A stretch of 64,000 nt of DNA from Formicarius rufipectus (lineage: Eukaryota > Chordata > Aves > Passeriformes > Formicariidae). The DNA lies in the NCBI GenBank assembly GCA_013399695.1, contig VXAU01001099.1:1054001-1118000 (forward strand). The letters run 5' to 3'. Below, piece after piece: positions 1-13,583 of this stretch (the stretch's first letter is position 1; every line of letters begins with the position of its first letter). A program made the translations under genes and the position numbers. Below the pieces are notes generated by a model. It was not told the DNA's origin and made no database searches. It saw only the letters and a program-made list of their open reading frames with translations.

Positions 1-3000
1 GAAGAGTTTCAGAATAGGTATAGGGAAGTCCATTATTTTAGTACAGTGACTGACACACCGTATTTAACTTTGTAGGTGTTGCTCAATGGATGTGCTTTTG
101 GGGTTATTTTGATGGAATATTTCTAGGCTTTTACAATTGCAAAAAATTTTCTACTTTCAAGATCACAGAAAATATTTGTACCTTGCCATTGGCTGGTTGC
201 CTCATCCCAGCAAAATTATCAGTTGATTAATTTGAATATCTTTTACAAAATAATTGTTTATGGTAATTAAGGCTTAGTCAGAAAGAACACCATGTTGTTT
301 CCCATTTCCAGGACCATTACACAGATTTAAACTGGACTAGCATTTTCTGAGCCATACTTACAGCAAGGAATGCTGCCAAAAATAATTCAGAAAGCTTTCA
401 GTGGGACAGCTACCTGCCATACTTTAGGCGCTTTTTGAAAGTGTCCCAAGAAAGCCAGATGAACACACCTGAGTGACTTGACAAAACCAGCCAGTGTTAA
501 CCATCTATCCACTGTCACTCCTAACCTGTTCTTTTATACTGGTCTCTTATTATTTTTCACTGGAGTCATAGGATCATTTAAGTGAAAAAAGGTCTTTAAT
601 ATTATCAAATCCAATCATTACCTTCCATTGCCCAGTGCAAAGTGTTTTCACTATGTGCTTCTATGAAGTATAACTCAAATATTTCAATTTATGAACTTGG
701 TGTAGGTTATATATCCCCTTCTACTCAAGGATGCAATTTGTTACAGCCCTTTAGTATTTTACCTTAGGGCTTAATTACCATAGCTTCCATACTGCACCCT
801 CTTTTCAGCTGTCAATCCCCATCATTCAAACATTAGCTTGTGTGATTGGTAACACTTTGTAATTATCAAACTATTTTCTAAGTGAAACACAAAAGCCAAG
901 GTTGTGTTTCGCAAGGGAAACACATAACCCCCTTTATACTTATTTAACAAAAGGGAAACAGGCTTGGGTGTAAGTAGAAGACAGACATTTTGCTTCAGAA
1001 TTTATAGCTGTGTATTTCGTAAGAGTGTGAGAGACAGTGGATTCAGACTGCTGAACAATGCATCAGGGAAAAATAGTTCATTGTCTCAGTATGTGAACTC
1101 AGGAACACCTTTGCAAAGGACTCAGGCACCCAGAGGCAGATTTCAACAGAACATAGGGATGACCTTCATTACATCAAACTCCAGTCATATAAAAGTATCA
1201 TATAAAAGAATGAGCTAATTATTTTGGATTTTGCCATCATTTACACACAGGGATGAATTTGAGTTCTGGAGATCTCTCTCCTTTGGCTACAAAAAGATAG
1301 AATAGATGACTACCTTACTTAATGGCTGTTTTCCAAAGAGGCATAGTTAACTGATTCCTCTCCTGTACCTAAACCTGGAATGCCTTCATGTTCCTGAAAT
1401 TTTTATACCCCTACAAGTCTTCAAGTATACATTCTACTGAATTGAATCAGTACCCAGCCCAAAAATAGAACTAAAAGATATAAAAATGAAGCATTCATAA
1501 CCTAAAGCAAGTGTAAGACAGATTGGTCTTCTGTCCATAATAGAGCTTCTGTCCCAGAACCATTACTGCTGTGGTTTATTTGGTTTTGTGTTAAATGCAG
1601 AAATAGTCTTGGGAACAGGGACATAATGCCCATCTTCTCCATTTCATAACAGCTAGCCTAAACTGCACTGCACTGGATGTCACTCTAGTGACAAAAATAG
1701 CTTGTTTTTCCTTCCCCATGCAGAAATTCAACAGCAACTTTTTTTTTTTTTTGGTAAAACTGAGGCCAGGCAAATAAAACCTCTGTGGATCTTTTTAGCC
1801 TCAGGGGATCTCTATGACAGAAACTGGTTCACTCATAGCTAAAAACACTTCACTCATGGCTGCTGCCTGAGCAAAACGATGGTGTGGTGCTAATCTAGTT
1901 GCCTTGGGCATGTGTCAAAATGTCTGTGCAGCTGGATCTAATTGGACAGTCTGATATTGATAGTCTGAGAAGATAGGATGTGGAATTAATTATCTGTGGG
2001 GATAGTGCCTCACCTGCACTCTTTCAAGTGTTCCCTGTGTGATGGAACGGAGCTTCTCCAGCAAAGCTGTCTATGACAAAGCCCATGTTCCCATTCCAAG
2101 GGATTCTGTAGTCGAACCACCTGATTTGGTGACACTGACTTACCTTTCCAAAAGAACGCACACATTAACTTCCAAAATTTCTGCAGAAACACTCTTTCCT
2201 CCTAAAGGACATAACTTGAATTTCTGTGAAACATAAATGTTCATCAACTACCCTTCCACACCTTACTCAGGGCTGACTGAGAAGTGAGATTATGTATCTC
2301 CTAAGGCCATCCCCAAGAGCAATGTTTTAAATAAATAAGTAAGTCCCATTTGTCTATGCCAGGAAATATCTTTTAAATAAATCTCTGGTTGACCCTGTTG
2401 ACTGTCACTGTGCACAGCTGCAACTGGTATTTCCATGACATCCTATTCCGTTATTATTCTTGCGACTCAATGCAGTGCACGCTTCTCTTCTATTCTCATC
2501 AAATACCTTTGTTGTCAATCTAAACTCTAATTTCTTTATGTTGGTTAGGTTTTTTTCACTAAATTATTCCCTTTGCACTAGTATTAATATTATTATCCAG
2601 AGTATTATTTACTCTTAAAAAAAATCTGCATTCAAGTTATCTCCATTATAAAATAAGAATAACAATAAAAGACAGAGACATGGATGACTTTTTTTTTATG
2701 CTTGATGCAGTACAGAGCCATTCTTCAGGGGTGGGTAAATGGAGCATGAATTTTAGTGCTACAGAGTCAGCTGAGCACTGTGTGAATGACATTGTAGGCC
2801 CTACTGCAGACCCTCTATCTGAGGTATATGTGCAATGTCAGGTTTCTGTGGAAAGAGAGAGGAGGCTGAGATCTATAGCTTAACAAGTAAATATTGGTGA
2901 AATATAGATCAAAGTTTTAAACCTTGAGCCGTTTCCCAAGTTTTGGACTTTACAGGACTGTAACTTTACAGAACATCCCTCTCAACACACACCATAGAAC

Positions 3001-4537
3001 AGCTCCATGTATATTAGCAGATGACATTGGAGGTTTCTGCAGAGAACAAGAACATTCAGAAGGTGTCTTTTCTTTGTAGACAAAAAAAAATATTAAGACT
3101 AATTATCCAACAGTTGTATTCAATTTTTATTAGAAGGTAGATTTGCCTTTCTCTGCCGGTCTTTCTGGTACCTTTCCATAAAACTCCAAAAAAGTTAGTT
3201 TTCAGACTCTCTAAACATCACTAAGGATCAAGACATGGAGTGTTCTAAGGAGTATTAAAGACATTTCTGGGGTCTATTACGAAAAAGAAATGGTGTTCTT
3301 TATTCTCTAAAGTGCAGGAGTCTCCATTCCCACTCATACGTATCATTTAGGCTGACCAAAGACTTTTCCCAGAATGGTCCTTATCTGCTAAAAAGGGTAG
3401 GCATCTGTAGGCTCAGAAAGTATTTGCAATGTAATAAAATAAGTTGCATCTCTTCCCTGATCCACTGAAGTTTTTACAATGTGCTGTCCAATGAATCGTA
3501 TCTTGACATTCCCTTCACCTTTCAGTTATAATTGAAAGACCTATGGGTCTGAGTCTCTTCTCACAAACATCAGTACATTGACATAATTTCAATGGATTTA
3601 ACTCATATTTATATTAAGGTCTTTTTATGCCACTGAGCTTTAAATTAGATACCAAGATACAGGAGTATTAATCAGAATTGGGCACTGCAGTCTTGACTAG
3701 AATTGCTCACATGAAAGCAAGAAAACAGAATCAGCACCTGAGACTTGTTTCAAGTAAGTGCAGAGGTTGCCCTTTCTTTAAAGAAAAGAGCTGTGAAGCT
3801 CTTTAGTCTCACTGGAAGCTGAAATATCTTTGTTTCTATGCTTTGCTGCTTTTATCACCATAAAACATAAAACCAAGAGAAAAAGAAGGATGATTAAACA
3901 CCCACTAGTGGAAATCCATGGATGCAAAGCATTTCTCATCTGGGCTCTTGGCTGTCAGGACTTTTGCAAGGCAAGGGTGGTTTGCAACAGCATCCACCTG
4001 TCAACAGCTACAGAAGTTACTTTAAAGAGGTTTATCTGCATCCATCTGGAGAAAATAACTTATAGTCACAGAAATGCACATACCCACAGTCAACAAAGAT
4101 GATGGCAGTGAACAAGTCAGAAACCAAAATGATAGTCATAAACCTCTTTGTTTACATTTGCAGAAATATATGTTTTCTGTAACAGCCTGAAGTTTGAAGG
4201 CTGCAATGTCATATACCATCAGAGACAAGTGTGCACCTCTCTCAGGATTTCTTGAGGCACACAATGCATCAGAGTTATAAGAGAATAAAGAAGAAGAAAA
4301 GAAATACAGCAAAAGGTAAATTGCAGGAGAATAAGCCAAAGCACAGTTAAATCCGTCTGAGTAGCAAATTAGGGGATAGTGTGTTTCTTAGGGAACACAG
4401 CAATGAATTCGTAGTCAAGATCAATGAACTATATTCCTGGTTCCCATATATTTATTGTATGCTTTTGCTCAAACTACAGCTTTTCCCCATCATTTATTTG
4501 ACACAGCATACTTGTTTAGGCTTAATTTTCTTCACAG
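1..4537. other. AT-rich non-coding DNA, no gene recognised
   Basis: I see no coding region, RNA gene or clear repeat copy here. Open frames on both strands are under about 90 codons and have no recognisable domain or consistent splice edges. A T-run sits near 1738-1752. The stretch 3581-3606 contains a degenerate match to a TTGACTTCAATGG core that recurs elsewhere in the window. This is most simply intergenic or intronic avian DNA. Confidence 0.6.
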
Positions 4538-5053
4538 TAATTTATATGGGGCTGTGTTTTCTATTTGGGCTGGAATCAGTGCTGATAACTCAGGTTTTGC
4601 TGAGCAGACCATACACAGAGCCAAGGGGTTTTATCTCCTCATACCACCACACCAGCAAAGAAGCCGTGGGGCACAAGAAACTGGGAGGAGACACAGTTGG
4701 AATAGCTGACCACAGGGACATCCCATCCCATGCGGTGACATGCTCAGCATATAAAGCTGGGGGAAGAAGGAAGGAGGGGACATTCAACGTGATGATGTTT
4801 GTCTTCCCAAGTCACTGTTACATACCATGGAGCCTTACTGTTCTTGGAATGACTGAATACCTGGCTGCTCATGGGAAGTGGTGAATGAATTCTTTAGTTT
4901 GCTTTGCTTATGTGCACAGCTTTGTCTTTGCCAATGAATCTGTCTTTATCTCATCAGTTTTCTCATTTTTCTGATTCTCTCCCTAATCCCACCGACGCCA
5001 GTATGTGAGTGGCTGTGTGAGGCCCACTTAATGGCTGGCATTAAACGACAACA
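4538..5053 (+). mobile_element. ERVL-like endogenous retrovirus LTR, probably solo
   Basis: The segment reads like the LTR of an avian ERVL-type endogenous retrovirus in plus orientation. The recognised order is: a U3 part around 4555-4640, a GC-richer block with ACACAG and GCTGACC-like motifs near 4690-4715, a TATA box at 4750-4755 followed by a purine-rich run, a block around 4800-4885 ending in CCATGGGAAGTGG-like sequence (here CTCATGGGAAGTGG), then a T-rich U5 with TCTTTATCTCA and TCTCTCCC motifs. The 3' end is ATTAAACGACAACA at 5040-5053, giving the usual CA terminus. The pentamer CACAG lies at 4533-4537 and again at 5054-5058 and could be a target-site duplication, but then the LTR starts TA instead of TG, so the 5' edge is uncertain. 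No primer-binding site follows, which favours a solo or 3' LTR. Family assignment is from memory of avian repeats, not from a search. Confidence 0.75.
4750..4755 (+). promoter_or_regulatory. TATA box of the ERVL-like LTR
   Basis: TATAAA occurs inside the LTR, followed by GCTGGGGG and a purine-rich run, which is the arrangement known for this LTR class. It would mark the U3 promoter. Whether it is active cannot be told from sequence. Confidence 0.55.
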
Positions 5054-5062
5054 CACAGCTGC

Positions 5063-5189
5063 AAATAAAAAACAAAAACAAAACAAACAAACGAACAAAA
5101 ACAAAAAAAAACAAACACAAAACACACAAAACCAAACAAACAAACAAAAACCCAAGCAAAAACACAAAACAAAACAAAAAACAACAACA
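5063..5189 (+). repeat. A/C-rich low-complexity tract (CAAA-type)
   Basis: Over about 125 bases the plus strand is almost only A and C, with degenerate CAAA and CAAAA units and just two G residues (5093 and 5156) before 5190. The tract starts about ten bases after the ERVL-like LTR ends. Its complement is a G/T-only strand, the same composition as the tracts at 18671-18777 and 25560-25780. It is not a clean microsatellite because unit length varies. Open frames through it encode only Lys/Gln/Asn/Thr-rich or Phe/Cys/Val-rich runs and are not genes. Confidence 0.85.
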
Positions 5190-8100
5190 GTCAGGTTTGG
5201 TTCATTGGTTGGTCGGTCTGAAATCCTCAGATAATGCCTGCTGAGCATGACTGTTCTAAATGTTAATAACTTGCACAGCTGAGGCAATCTGGAACTTCTA
5301 TGCCAAAGAAGGGTGGTTGTAAAGATTTGCTAGCCACTGAATGCTGTAGAGAAAAAAAAATTATCTGCTTCTGTGTAGAAAGGCAAAAACTGATAATGTT
5401 GAGCAGATGGAAAGAAAGTCTTAATATGGTAAAAGGAGAAACTGAATTTCTGGTCTCAGTAACAGCTGAATGTACCTTTAGTAACATTCTGTTTTACAGA
5501 TTTTTATTTTTCCCCCTCAATTTCTGCATATTAAAGAGGGATAAACTGTCTGCCTTATCAGGGAACAAGAGAAGGCTTGGGAATAAGGACAACTTGTGAG
5601 ATTCACGCTCCCTCTGAGAAAATGTTTTTCTGCATAATGTTTCACTGTGCTTTCTGTTATGTAAGAAGACAATGGATAGCATTGTCTTGGAAAACACACA
5701 GACATATTTGCTACTGCTACACATGAACTGCTCTTGAACTTGTATGCTTGGGCTACCTTAAAATAAAGTCTCATTTTTTACAGCATGGTCCTGAAAAATA
5801 AGTTCCTTCGTGTTCCAAATCAACAGTCATCACTTTGGAGGAGGGGACCAATGCCCTTTTTAATACTTTGTTTCTTCTTACATCAAACCACTCCTCACAT
5901 TAACAGCTTCAGTATTCCATAGACACTAATTTGAAGTTTGATATATTGCCATTTTTGTTTACTTTCTTTTTCCCACTATTTGAGCTTTTAACAGAGCTTA
6001 CACAAGTGTTCTCATCAAAGCAAATTTGGATTAAATCTTTCAAGTAGGAGCTCATGTCACAGTATCAAATGTTCTAGTAGCTAACATAGTGCATCTGCTA
6101 AATTCCCATCATCCCATAAGATTGTACTTCTGCTTTAAAAAAAGCACTGACATTTTTGCCTGTCAATATTTTCTCATTGCTCGTGACATAGTTGTTCTTA
6201 AAACACAAGCGTATCCTTTCTCTGTCTATATACACCATAATTATGCAGGAATGCAAATTAGATTCAACACATATAACTGCCATAACCATGTATTTGGACA
6301 TTTTCTTAAACTTGGAATGAATGCCTTCCCCAGTTTTTCCTTTGCCCCAGCAAATATCCACACGTCTTCAAGTAAATAAACTGCATCATCACACTCCCCT
6401 TTGACCAAACTGTACAACACCTTACTGCCTTTCACTAAAACACCGTTTTTAAAGCATCCTAATCTATGCTACCAATGGGTGTGCTGTCTCCCATTCTTTA
6501 TGAAAGACATTTTAAAGGTTAAGTCAATTAAGGCTGCAGAGTTTATATGAAGCAAAATTAGTCAGTGAATCATCCTTTTTCATTTACATGTAGTGCTTAT
6601 TCTAACATTTAATTTAACCAAATAGACAATAAGTATGCCATTTATCTCACAGAAAAAAATAGACATTGCAGGTTTACAGTTATATCTGATCTCATCACCT
6701 TGGGCTCCCTTTCCAGCCAGTTGAGAGACAGGACTGTTTGAAAAAGATTAGTCTCATCTATAGGATATGTCTAATTGGGGCAGTAAAATACTATGCAGAG
6801 AGACAGCACTAAAAATCTCAGTACTGTGTACATAATCAAAGAGCAAGCCCATAAAAGGTTTTCTCTCAATTAAAGACAAGACATTCCTATATAGAACAGT
6901 ATTCAAAGATGTGTCTTTGATAATTTCCACTTCTATTATTTGACACACAGTGAAAAGAAAATAGTGTGATAAAGTGAAACTGCTTTCCAGAAACAAAGCA
7001 CATACAATGATAAACTATTAAGTTTACAGAACCATATTAATTTATTAAGCTTTATGATGATGGATGTCTTTCATTAGTAGTACTACTGCTGTTATTAGTA
7101 ATGATTACCATCTATGATGTTTTTTTACAGAGGGGAAAGGCTGGTAATGTGCAATGAAAAAGGGTGCAAAAGAGCTTCCCAGTCCCTGAATGTTTTCTGC
7201 TTGTTTTTGCAGCTTGGTGAAATGTGTTCAGAAATGAACTGCACAGTGAGAGCTGGGATGAAGCACCTGCCCAGCACGCCTCTGGTGCAGCACTGCCCAT
7301 CCTATATGAAACACCAAACTGCACTGCCTAAAGAAAGGGCAGGCCTAGGAAGGAAACTTTAATGTTTTCTGTTCCTAATTATTCCTTTGTGAAAGAAATC
7401 AGTTCTTTCTGTAACAGAATACATTCTTCCAAAACTGGAAATCTCATGCTTAATTATGTAGCACCCCACATATCTGATGACAACCACCAAAGACATTTAT
7501 AAGACAGCCCAAATCATCTGTCCAAGCTCAGTTGTTTACTTTCAATAGTTGCCATCCCCAGCTGTTTTCCCTCTATTGTAAGCTTTGTTTCACATGCTAT
7601 GGATAAAGGTTTTAAAGACTCATCCTTGACTGAAGAATTCTCATTTCAACTGAGGTGTTTTGAGTTTTCAAACCTTCTTGGATCAGAAGGGGGAAATCAT
7701 CTGCCTGTGTGAAAAGGCCAAGTTCACTGCAATCAGTGAAAATTCCCAAGAGTGTTTTAAACTGTTACCTTCTTGTTAAAGTTCCCTGGAAGAGCATCTA
7801 ATTTTCAGATATTTTTCCAATTCAGTGCTAGTATTTTCTTGATCACTCAATTTCCACAGGGCAGTACCAATCTGACAAGGAAAATCATGATCTGTGTTTA
7901 TATAGTCTAATAGGAACTGTCAAAACAGTCACTAGTCAATCAGTCATCTGTCTCTCATTTTTTCAAAGCATTTTATAACACTTTGTGTACTTGTACGGGT
8001 TCCAGACAGATATGGCACAAGATACAGTTGATGTAGAATGTCATGCACTAACAATGAAAACCTTCAAGGACTCTTTGTCTCATTATGAAACAGAAAGAAA

Positions 8101-10350
8101 AGTGCGTGGCAGAGAAAATAGCAGACATAAGTAGACATGAATATACATGATTTTTTTTTTCTGAGTCCTTAATATGTCATGAAACATAAGTCTTCTTGAT
8201 CTTTATTTAGTGTAATACTCTGAACAGCTATACAGCTCACTTGCCCAGAGGTTCTAAATGGCTTTAAAGTGTAATATTGTTCTGCTGTATTGCTGACCTC
8301 TCTGTTCTCTTGGGGATTGTTTTAAATTTCTCTGCCATTCTGTCAGAGAAAGTTCCCATTGCCTTTTTGGCCTGAATTTCCCAGATGGACCCCTACTTGC
8401 ATGCAGTTTATAGCAAGAAGCAGCATCTGTTATTCTTTGCATGTGCAGTACATGTAGTTTGAGAACAGGCTGTGTGTCCAGAGGATTTGAGATATGCTCA
8501 TTGTGTCAGCAGATATGGTGTGGTCTTGTGTATATGCTGAGTATGTAATCAGGGTTTCCAGATGCCCAAAGCCTTGGGTCAGAATAACTTCTGAACACTA
8601 AATGAAGACAATGACTCTCACAATTTACATTTTTCCAGTATTGGGGAAAGAAGAATTCAGATACATTTTGTTTTAAACTGTGTTGAAGATTTTCATTGGC
8701 TAAGTCCTTTATTTCTCTGTGTGACAAATGTGGCTCTAAAAAATGCTTATCTTGTCAAGGAAATGGCAGAAAGAGAGTAACAATTTATAATGAAAAAACA
8801 ATGATCAAGATATCTCTGATAGCTGATATCTGGTAAGATATCTCTGTTCTGTTAGTAAAAAATTTATTTATGCAAAACTTCATCAAATCACTTCGGTAAG
8901 GCAAAGCAGACCTAAATAAGGAACCTGGTTTATAACCAGTTCATGGTAAAATCTACCAGAATGTTCTTAAGCACAAAGAGGCCTTTGAAGCAGAATAACT
9001 TCTTGTTTATAGTGAAAGAAGAAAACATTTGTCTTTTGAAACCTTTAGTCACTTGGATAGAAGGAATTGTTCTAGACAAAGGCATTAAAATACTTTTGAA
9101 CACAATAAAAGTAAACTCTTACAACAGCCCATCACCACATCTGTTTTTCCAAGCTCTAATGCTTATGTGTGTACAGCCATAAGTCCTCTCTACATTAGTA
9201 CACAACCTCTGCCTCCAAGACTTCTGATCCAAAACCTGTTCAAGTACAAAAGCCCCCATTAGTTTTCAAAGGTACAAGAGTACCAACAAGAGCAAAACAA
9301 GAAATACGAAAGTGAAGGCTCTGTGAGGAATTAGAGTATATATTACTCCACAGTGTTGTCTCTGAACAGAACTCATATTCTGTTGGAAATCACAGAGAGT
9401 AGAATCATAGTGAGTTAAAGGAGAATCAGTCCTGCTTTTGTGTTCTACCTGTATTCCATATTTTCATCTGGATGTACAATGTAGGACTAAGGACTAATTT
9501 TAAGCCCAAGATCAAAGGTTCCCTGTCCACCTTAGTTTGTACTTGCACTGAATGAAGACTCCTCAAGGTAAATAGTTTATAATCATATATCATTTAAAAT
9601 GAAAGGATTTGGAACAGTTTCCACATCAAGTACACGTTGCTAACGTCCTGACCCTTTGCCACTGAAAACTGCTGTCTAGTTCTTCTAGGAAGGAGGGGAT
9701 TTGATCTTTCTAAACCACTGTAAATGAAGCAAAACCAGATGTTCAAAAGGCTGATTTCCTTGAGGCTGAGCACAGGTAGATCTCTTTAACACCAGATTTA
9801 AACATTTTTCTGAAGTCAATGGAGATACTCTGACTTCTGTAACTTGAATTAAGTCTCTAATTTACCTTCATATAAATTGGACCAACTTCCCAATTTTTGA
9901 AACAGCTGCTAGAACTAATGAAGCTAAAATATCCAGTGGTGTGATTTTTGTTTATGTTCATTCTGTTTTGAAAACTTCTAAGAATGAAATACTGGCATGA
10001 TTACTGAAAATCAAGGTTTGATTATCAGGACACAGTGTCTTATGCATATCCACACAGAAAGAGCTCCAGATTCATGGCCACAGTACTACTGACTACACAA
10101 TATGAGATCCCATCTGATTTTATTTTCCCCTTACCCCACCTCTCAATAAGCAGGCTGGGAAAGCGCTCACACACATTTTTTGAGTTCTGTAGTGAATTAA
10201 TTCATTGCAATGCTTTGACTTTGTGTGTGCATTTTGTTCAGCCTATTATGCTGTCTTTACTTCAACATGGGAGTTTTCCCGCTTTTACTCTTCTGATTCT
10301 CCCCACCCTGCTATCCCAACAGGGAGAGTGAATGGCTGTGAGGGCTTGAA
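5190..10350. other. Non-coding DNA, no gene recognised
   Basis: Apart from short homopolymer runs (for example T-run near 8151-8160) I see no repeat copy, RNA gene or convincing exon. Open frames are below 100 codons with no recognisable domains, and opposite-strand frames overlap them freely, as expected by chance. Confidence 0.6.
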
Positions 10351-10434
10351 TGCTTGATCCTGCCTAAGTGGAGGAGCACAGATAAGATGATCTCTGAAGG
10401 TCTCTCCAGATGCACATTTCTGTGATTCCTCAGT
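10351..10434 (+). mobile_element. CR1 LINE 3'-end remnant
   Basis: The sequence GATGATCTCTGAAGGTCTCTCCAG-like region (10387-10410) followed by TTTCTGTGATTCCT (10417-10430) matches the arrangement at the 3' end of avian CR1 elements: a GATGATCT block, an AGGTC block and a terminal TCTGTGATTC-type motif. The copy is short and diverged, so the 5' edge is only approximate. CR1 insertions are normally 5'-truncated, which fits. Confidence 0.55.
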
Positions 10435-13078
10435 CACAGAAAATTCAGTCTTTAGTTTAAAACACAAGGGAAATTTAACTTTCAGACAGTCCTCACTAGA
10501 CTCTGATCTAGGTGGACCAATCTTTGTGTAGAAAAAAATGCTGTAAATTCAGACCTGCTTTACACAGTTTGAAGCAATTTTATTTCAGTGTGAAGAATTC
10601 AGACATTGCAACTCCTCTAAGGGGCACGTAGAAAAATTGTCATAGCTAATAGCTTTTACTCTTTTCAATGTTTAATAATGTACCTCCCAAAACAGGAGGA
10701 AGATACATGGCATCTCCTTACAACGCCCGTACAAACAAATGTTCAGTAACACATAATGAGGAAGTAATGAGTTGGGACTGAACAGAGAAGAAAGGAAAGG
10801 TGAAATATTATTAAGATTATGTATGACTACCCAATAAAAGCTCTTACAAAGGCTGATGGACTGAAAAGGGTATTTTCAGGAGAGGAGTTAAATGCATGTA
10901 TTTCTTCATTTTATTTAGTGCACATAAGCATCAGGCATTTTGCCGAATTTTAGTCATCCTTGTTATTTATATGCTGCAGCTGAAACAATGCCTAAAACAT
11001 TGCTGCTGTCTTTGTGTTTGCTGGTTTTTCTTATTCTCTTAGTCCTTCAATATTCTAAATGATGCAATTAGGTTTTTTTACAGTTGGTGTTTCACTTTAT
11101 ATTTTATTCATAGTAAATGTATACCCATAAATACTCACGCATGCACACACAGACAGAGAATATCCTTTTGCGAAGACACTAATGATTTCTGTTCGCAAAA
11201 GATAATTTTGCTAGAGCCTTGGTACCTTCTCAAATCTTAGCAGGTAAGTAAATGTAAAGGTAGTTAAATGTAAAACTTGTTATTGTATAAAATTTCTATT
11301 ACCCTCAGTGTACAAAACTGTTTTAGGAAAACAAAACTGATTAGCATGATATTGTATGGTTAGCTGTAATACAATTCCATTAACTCTTACTGCATTGCTT
11401 CTATACTGACGCCATTCCATTAACTTACACTGTATGTGCACCTCTTGTGGAAGCAATGATGGCAACATACATAATCTTGGGAGGAGAAACACACTCTTTG
11501 GATGCCAAACCACAAAAAAAATGGTTTTTTGCTTTATTACCAGAAATGAGAGAAGACTTGTTGTGCTGTGCTCACCTGCCCCAACAACAACTAATGAGGG
11601 AGTTTAAAAGGCGGAAAATCTCTCTTGTTAATTGCAATGTTGGTAAGAGGAAGTGCATCAAAATAAGGATCCTTTATTCTTCTACAAATCTAATTATGCA
11701 AAGTTCAAGAAATCATCTGAATAATCAAAATTCAGAACAGAAATAAGAGAAGCAATTCAGAGCCACAGAACTGCAATAAAATATTCCTGTGGACAGTCAT
11801 GTTTTGCTCCCAGGGAGCAGAGTCTCAACTTCCAGAGCTGTTGACATCTTCAGTGTGTTAATCTGTGCAATAATCAGCCAAAGCTCTGCCCAATATGTTA
11901 ATCATGCTTGTATTTTAGTCCTGAATTATTCTCATTTATAGTAATTCTATACTCTCAGTCAGTGCAGACAAAACTTTGAAAGTCCAGTTTTACACTTGGA
12001 TATCTACTGACTTATTTAGAGTATGGGGTAAAAGTAAATATAAATTGAATCCATTCAGTAGTAAGAATGACACAGTTGACCTAGAGACAGATTCTGAAAA
12101 GAGTCTCATCACTACAAGTGGTAATGAGGACTAAAAGTGGCCTAATAGTGGCTAACAGTGACAGTTCTGGGAAACTTGAAATACTAACAGAGAAATTCTT
12201 ATGCTGAATCAGGATGAAATAAAAAAATAAAACATTTTCTGCCAAAAACATAAGTTCAATATTTTTTTTTAAAAGTCACATTTTCTAGAAGGCCACACAA
12301 CTTTCTGACATAAAATACATTGTCTTATGTTCAGAGCATTTTCATTTTGTTCATTTAAACATAATTATATGAAGGAAAACTTACAAATCACTAGTTTAGT
12401 TAATGTTTTTAAAAGTGTAACTTTTCATTTGTTTTGAAACAGAAAAGTTCTGCATGTTTCACAAATTACAAGATTGTTTTTCAGAAAACGTTTGAAAAAC
12501 ACCTTCAGTCAATCCACACCAACCTGTTTTTTGGATAGCTACCTATGTAACTGAAAACTTCACCAGCTCTACCTTGCATCTGGCAAATCAACACTACAAA
12601 GGTAAAACCAAAAAGACACTTTTCACAACACAGTAGCCCTAATATAAATCTTTGTCAAAGTATGTCACTAAGTGAAAAACATGCTCAGAGATCTTGCAGA
12701 GTCACACACTTGAGAAATTATGGAAAGTATACTTAGACACACTGCTCTGCACTAACCAGATGTAGTGTTAAATCTAACACTCAGAAGTGCTTCTCAGCAA
12801 AGTCAAATACAGATGCTGACTCTGTGTTTCTGTTTCATGTTGAGGGAGATCTTGTTTATTTTTCCTGGGAGAAGCAGGTACCAATCCAAATAAGCATTAA
12901 AAAATTATAAGTGCATGTTCCACCTTTCTTTACTAGAAGCAAACACATTTAGCATCAAGCTACTGTTACAGTAATATGAGCAAAAAGGCTCTATGACTTC
13001 ACAGTAAAGTGGAAAAAACCCACAACCTATCTCAGTTTACAAAGAATACAGCAGGGGTCGTAAGGGTTTGACTATAAA

Positions 13079-13130
13079 GCAAAGTCATATACAAACAGTA
13101 TATGACAAAGTCAAATACAAACATATAAAA
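13079..13130 (+). repeat. Imperfect two-copy tandem repeat, about 26 bp
   Basis: CAAAGTCATATACAAAC and then CAAAGTCAAATACAAAC begin about 26 bases apart, the first followed by AGTATATGA and the second by ATATAAAA. This is a small local duplication in AT-rich DNA with no evident function. Confidence 0.6.
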
Positions 13131-13566
13131 AACAACTTGACTTCACAATTTCACCTCGTGTGGAAACTGAGAGTGGGTCTTGTGTGTGACTTCATTAGCA
13201 TGCCAGCTACCAAACCATGAGAGACACTACTGTAGGTGGCTTCATGGAAACATAGATTTTGCTCCACATTTGAAATCAACCAGGTTGAGACAAAAATTCT
13301 TAAAATATTCACTCTTAGTGTAAAAAGAAAATCCATCTTTGAGATTACCCAGACATGAAAAGGAAAAAGAGAATACTCACTTTGTTAGAGTGCTTAGATT
13401 AAGCTCTTCAGAAACAGGCCTATTGAGTTTATACACAGAGCCCAGTTGATATGTCTCTATTGCTTCAGCAATCCAAATCAATATCTCTGCATGATGTTGT
13501 AGCACTAAAGATGTATCAGCTTATTTGGAGCTACATCAAGGATCTCTAAACTGCTTTGTTGATATG

Positions 13567-13583
13567 ATTTGCATCATGCAAAT
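13567..13583. promoter_or_regulatory. Inverted pair of octamer (POU/Oct) motifs
   Basis: ATTTGCAT, one C, then ATGCAAAT form a perfect 8-base inverted repeat. Each half is the canonical octamer bound by POU-domain factors. The motif is directly visible. Binding is inference, and no neighbouring gene helps to interpret it. Confidence 0.35.

Noticed and set aside
4381..4884. Open frame of 167 codons, the longest in the window
   Set aside because: Most of it lies across the ERVL-like LTR, it has no domain, and LTR sequence of this type is non-coding.
5031..5287. Lys/Gln/Asn-rich frame on plus and Phe/Cys-rich frame on minus
   Set aside because: Both are translations of the A/C-rich tract and its complement.
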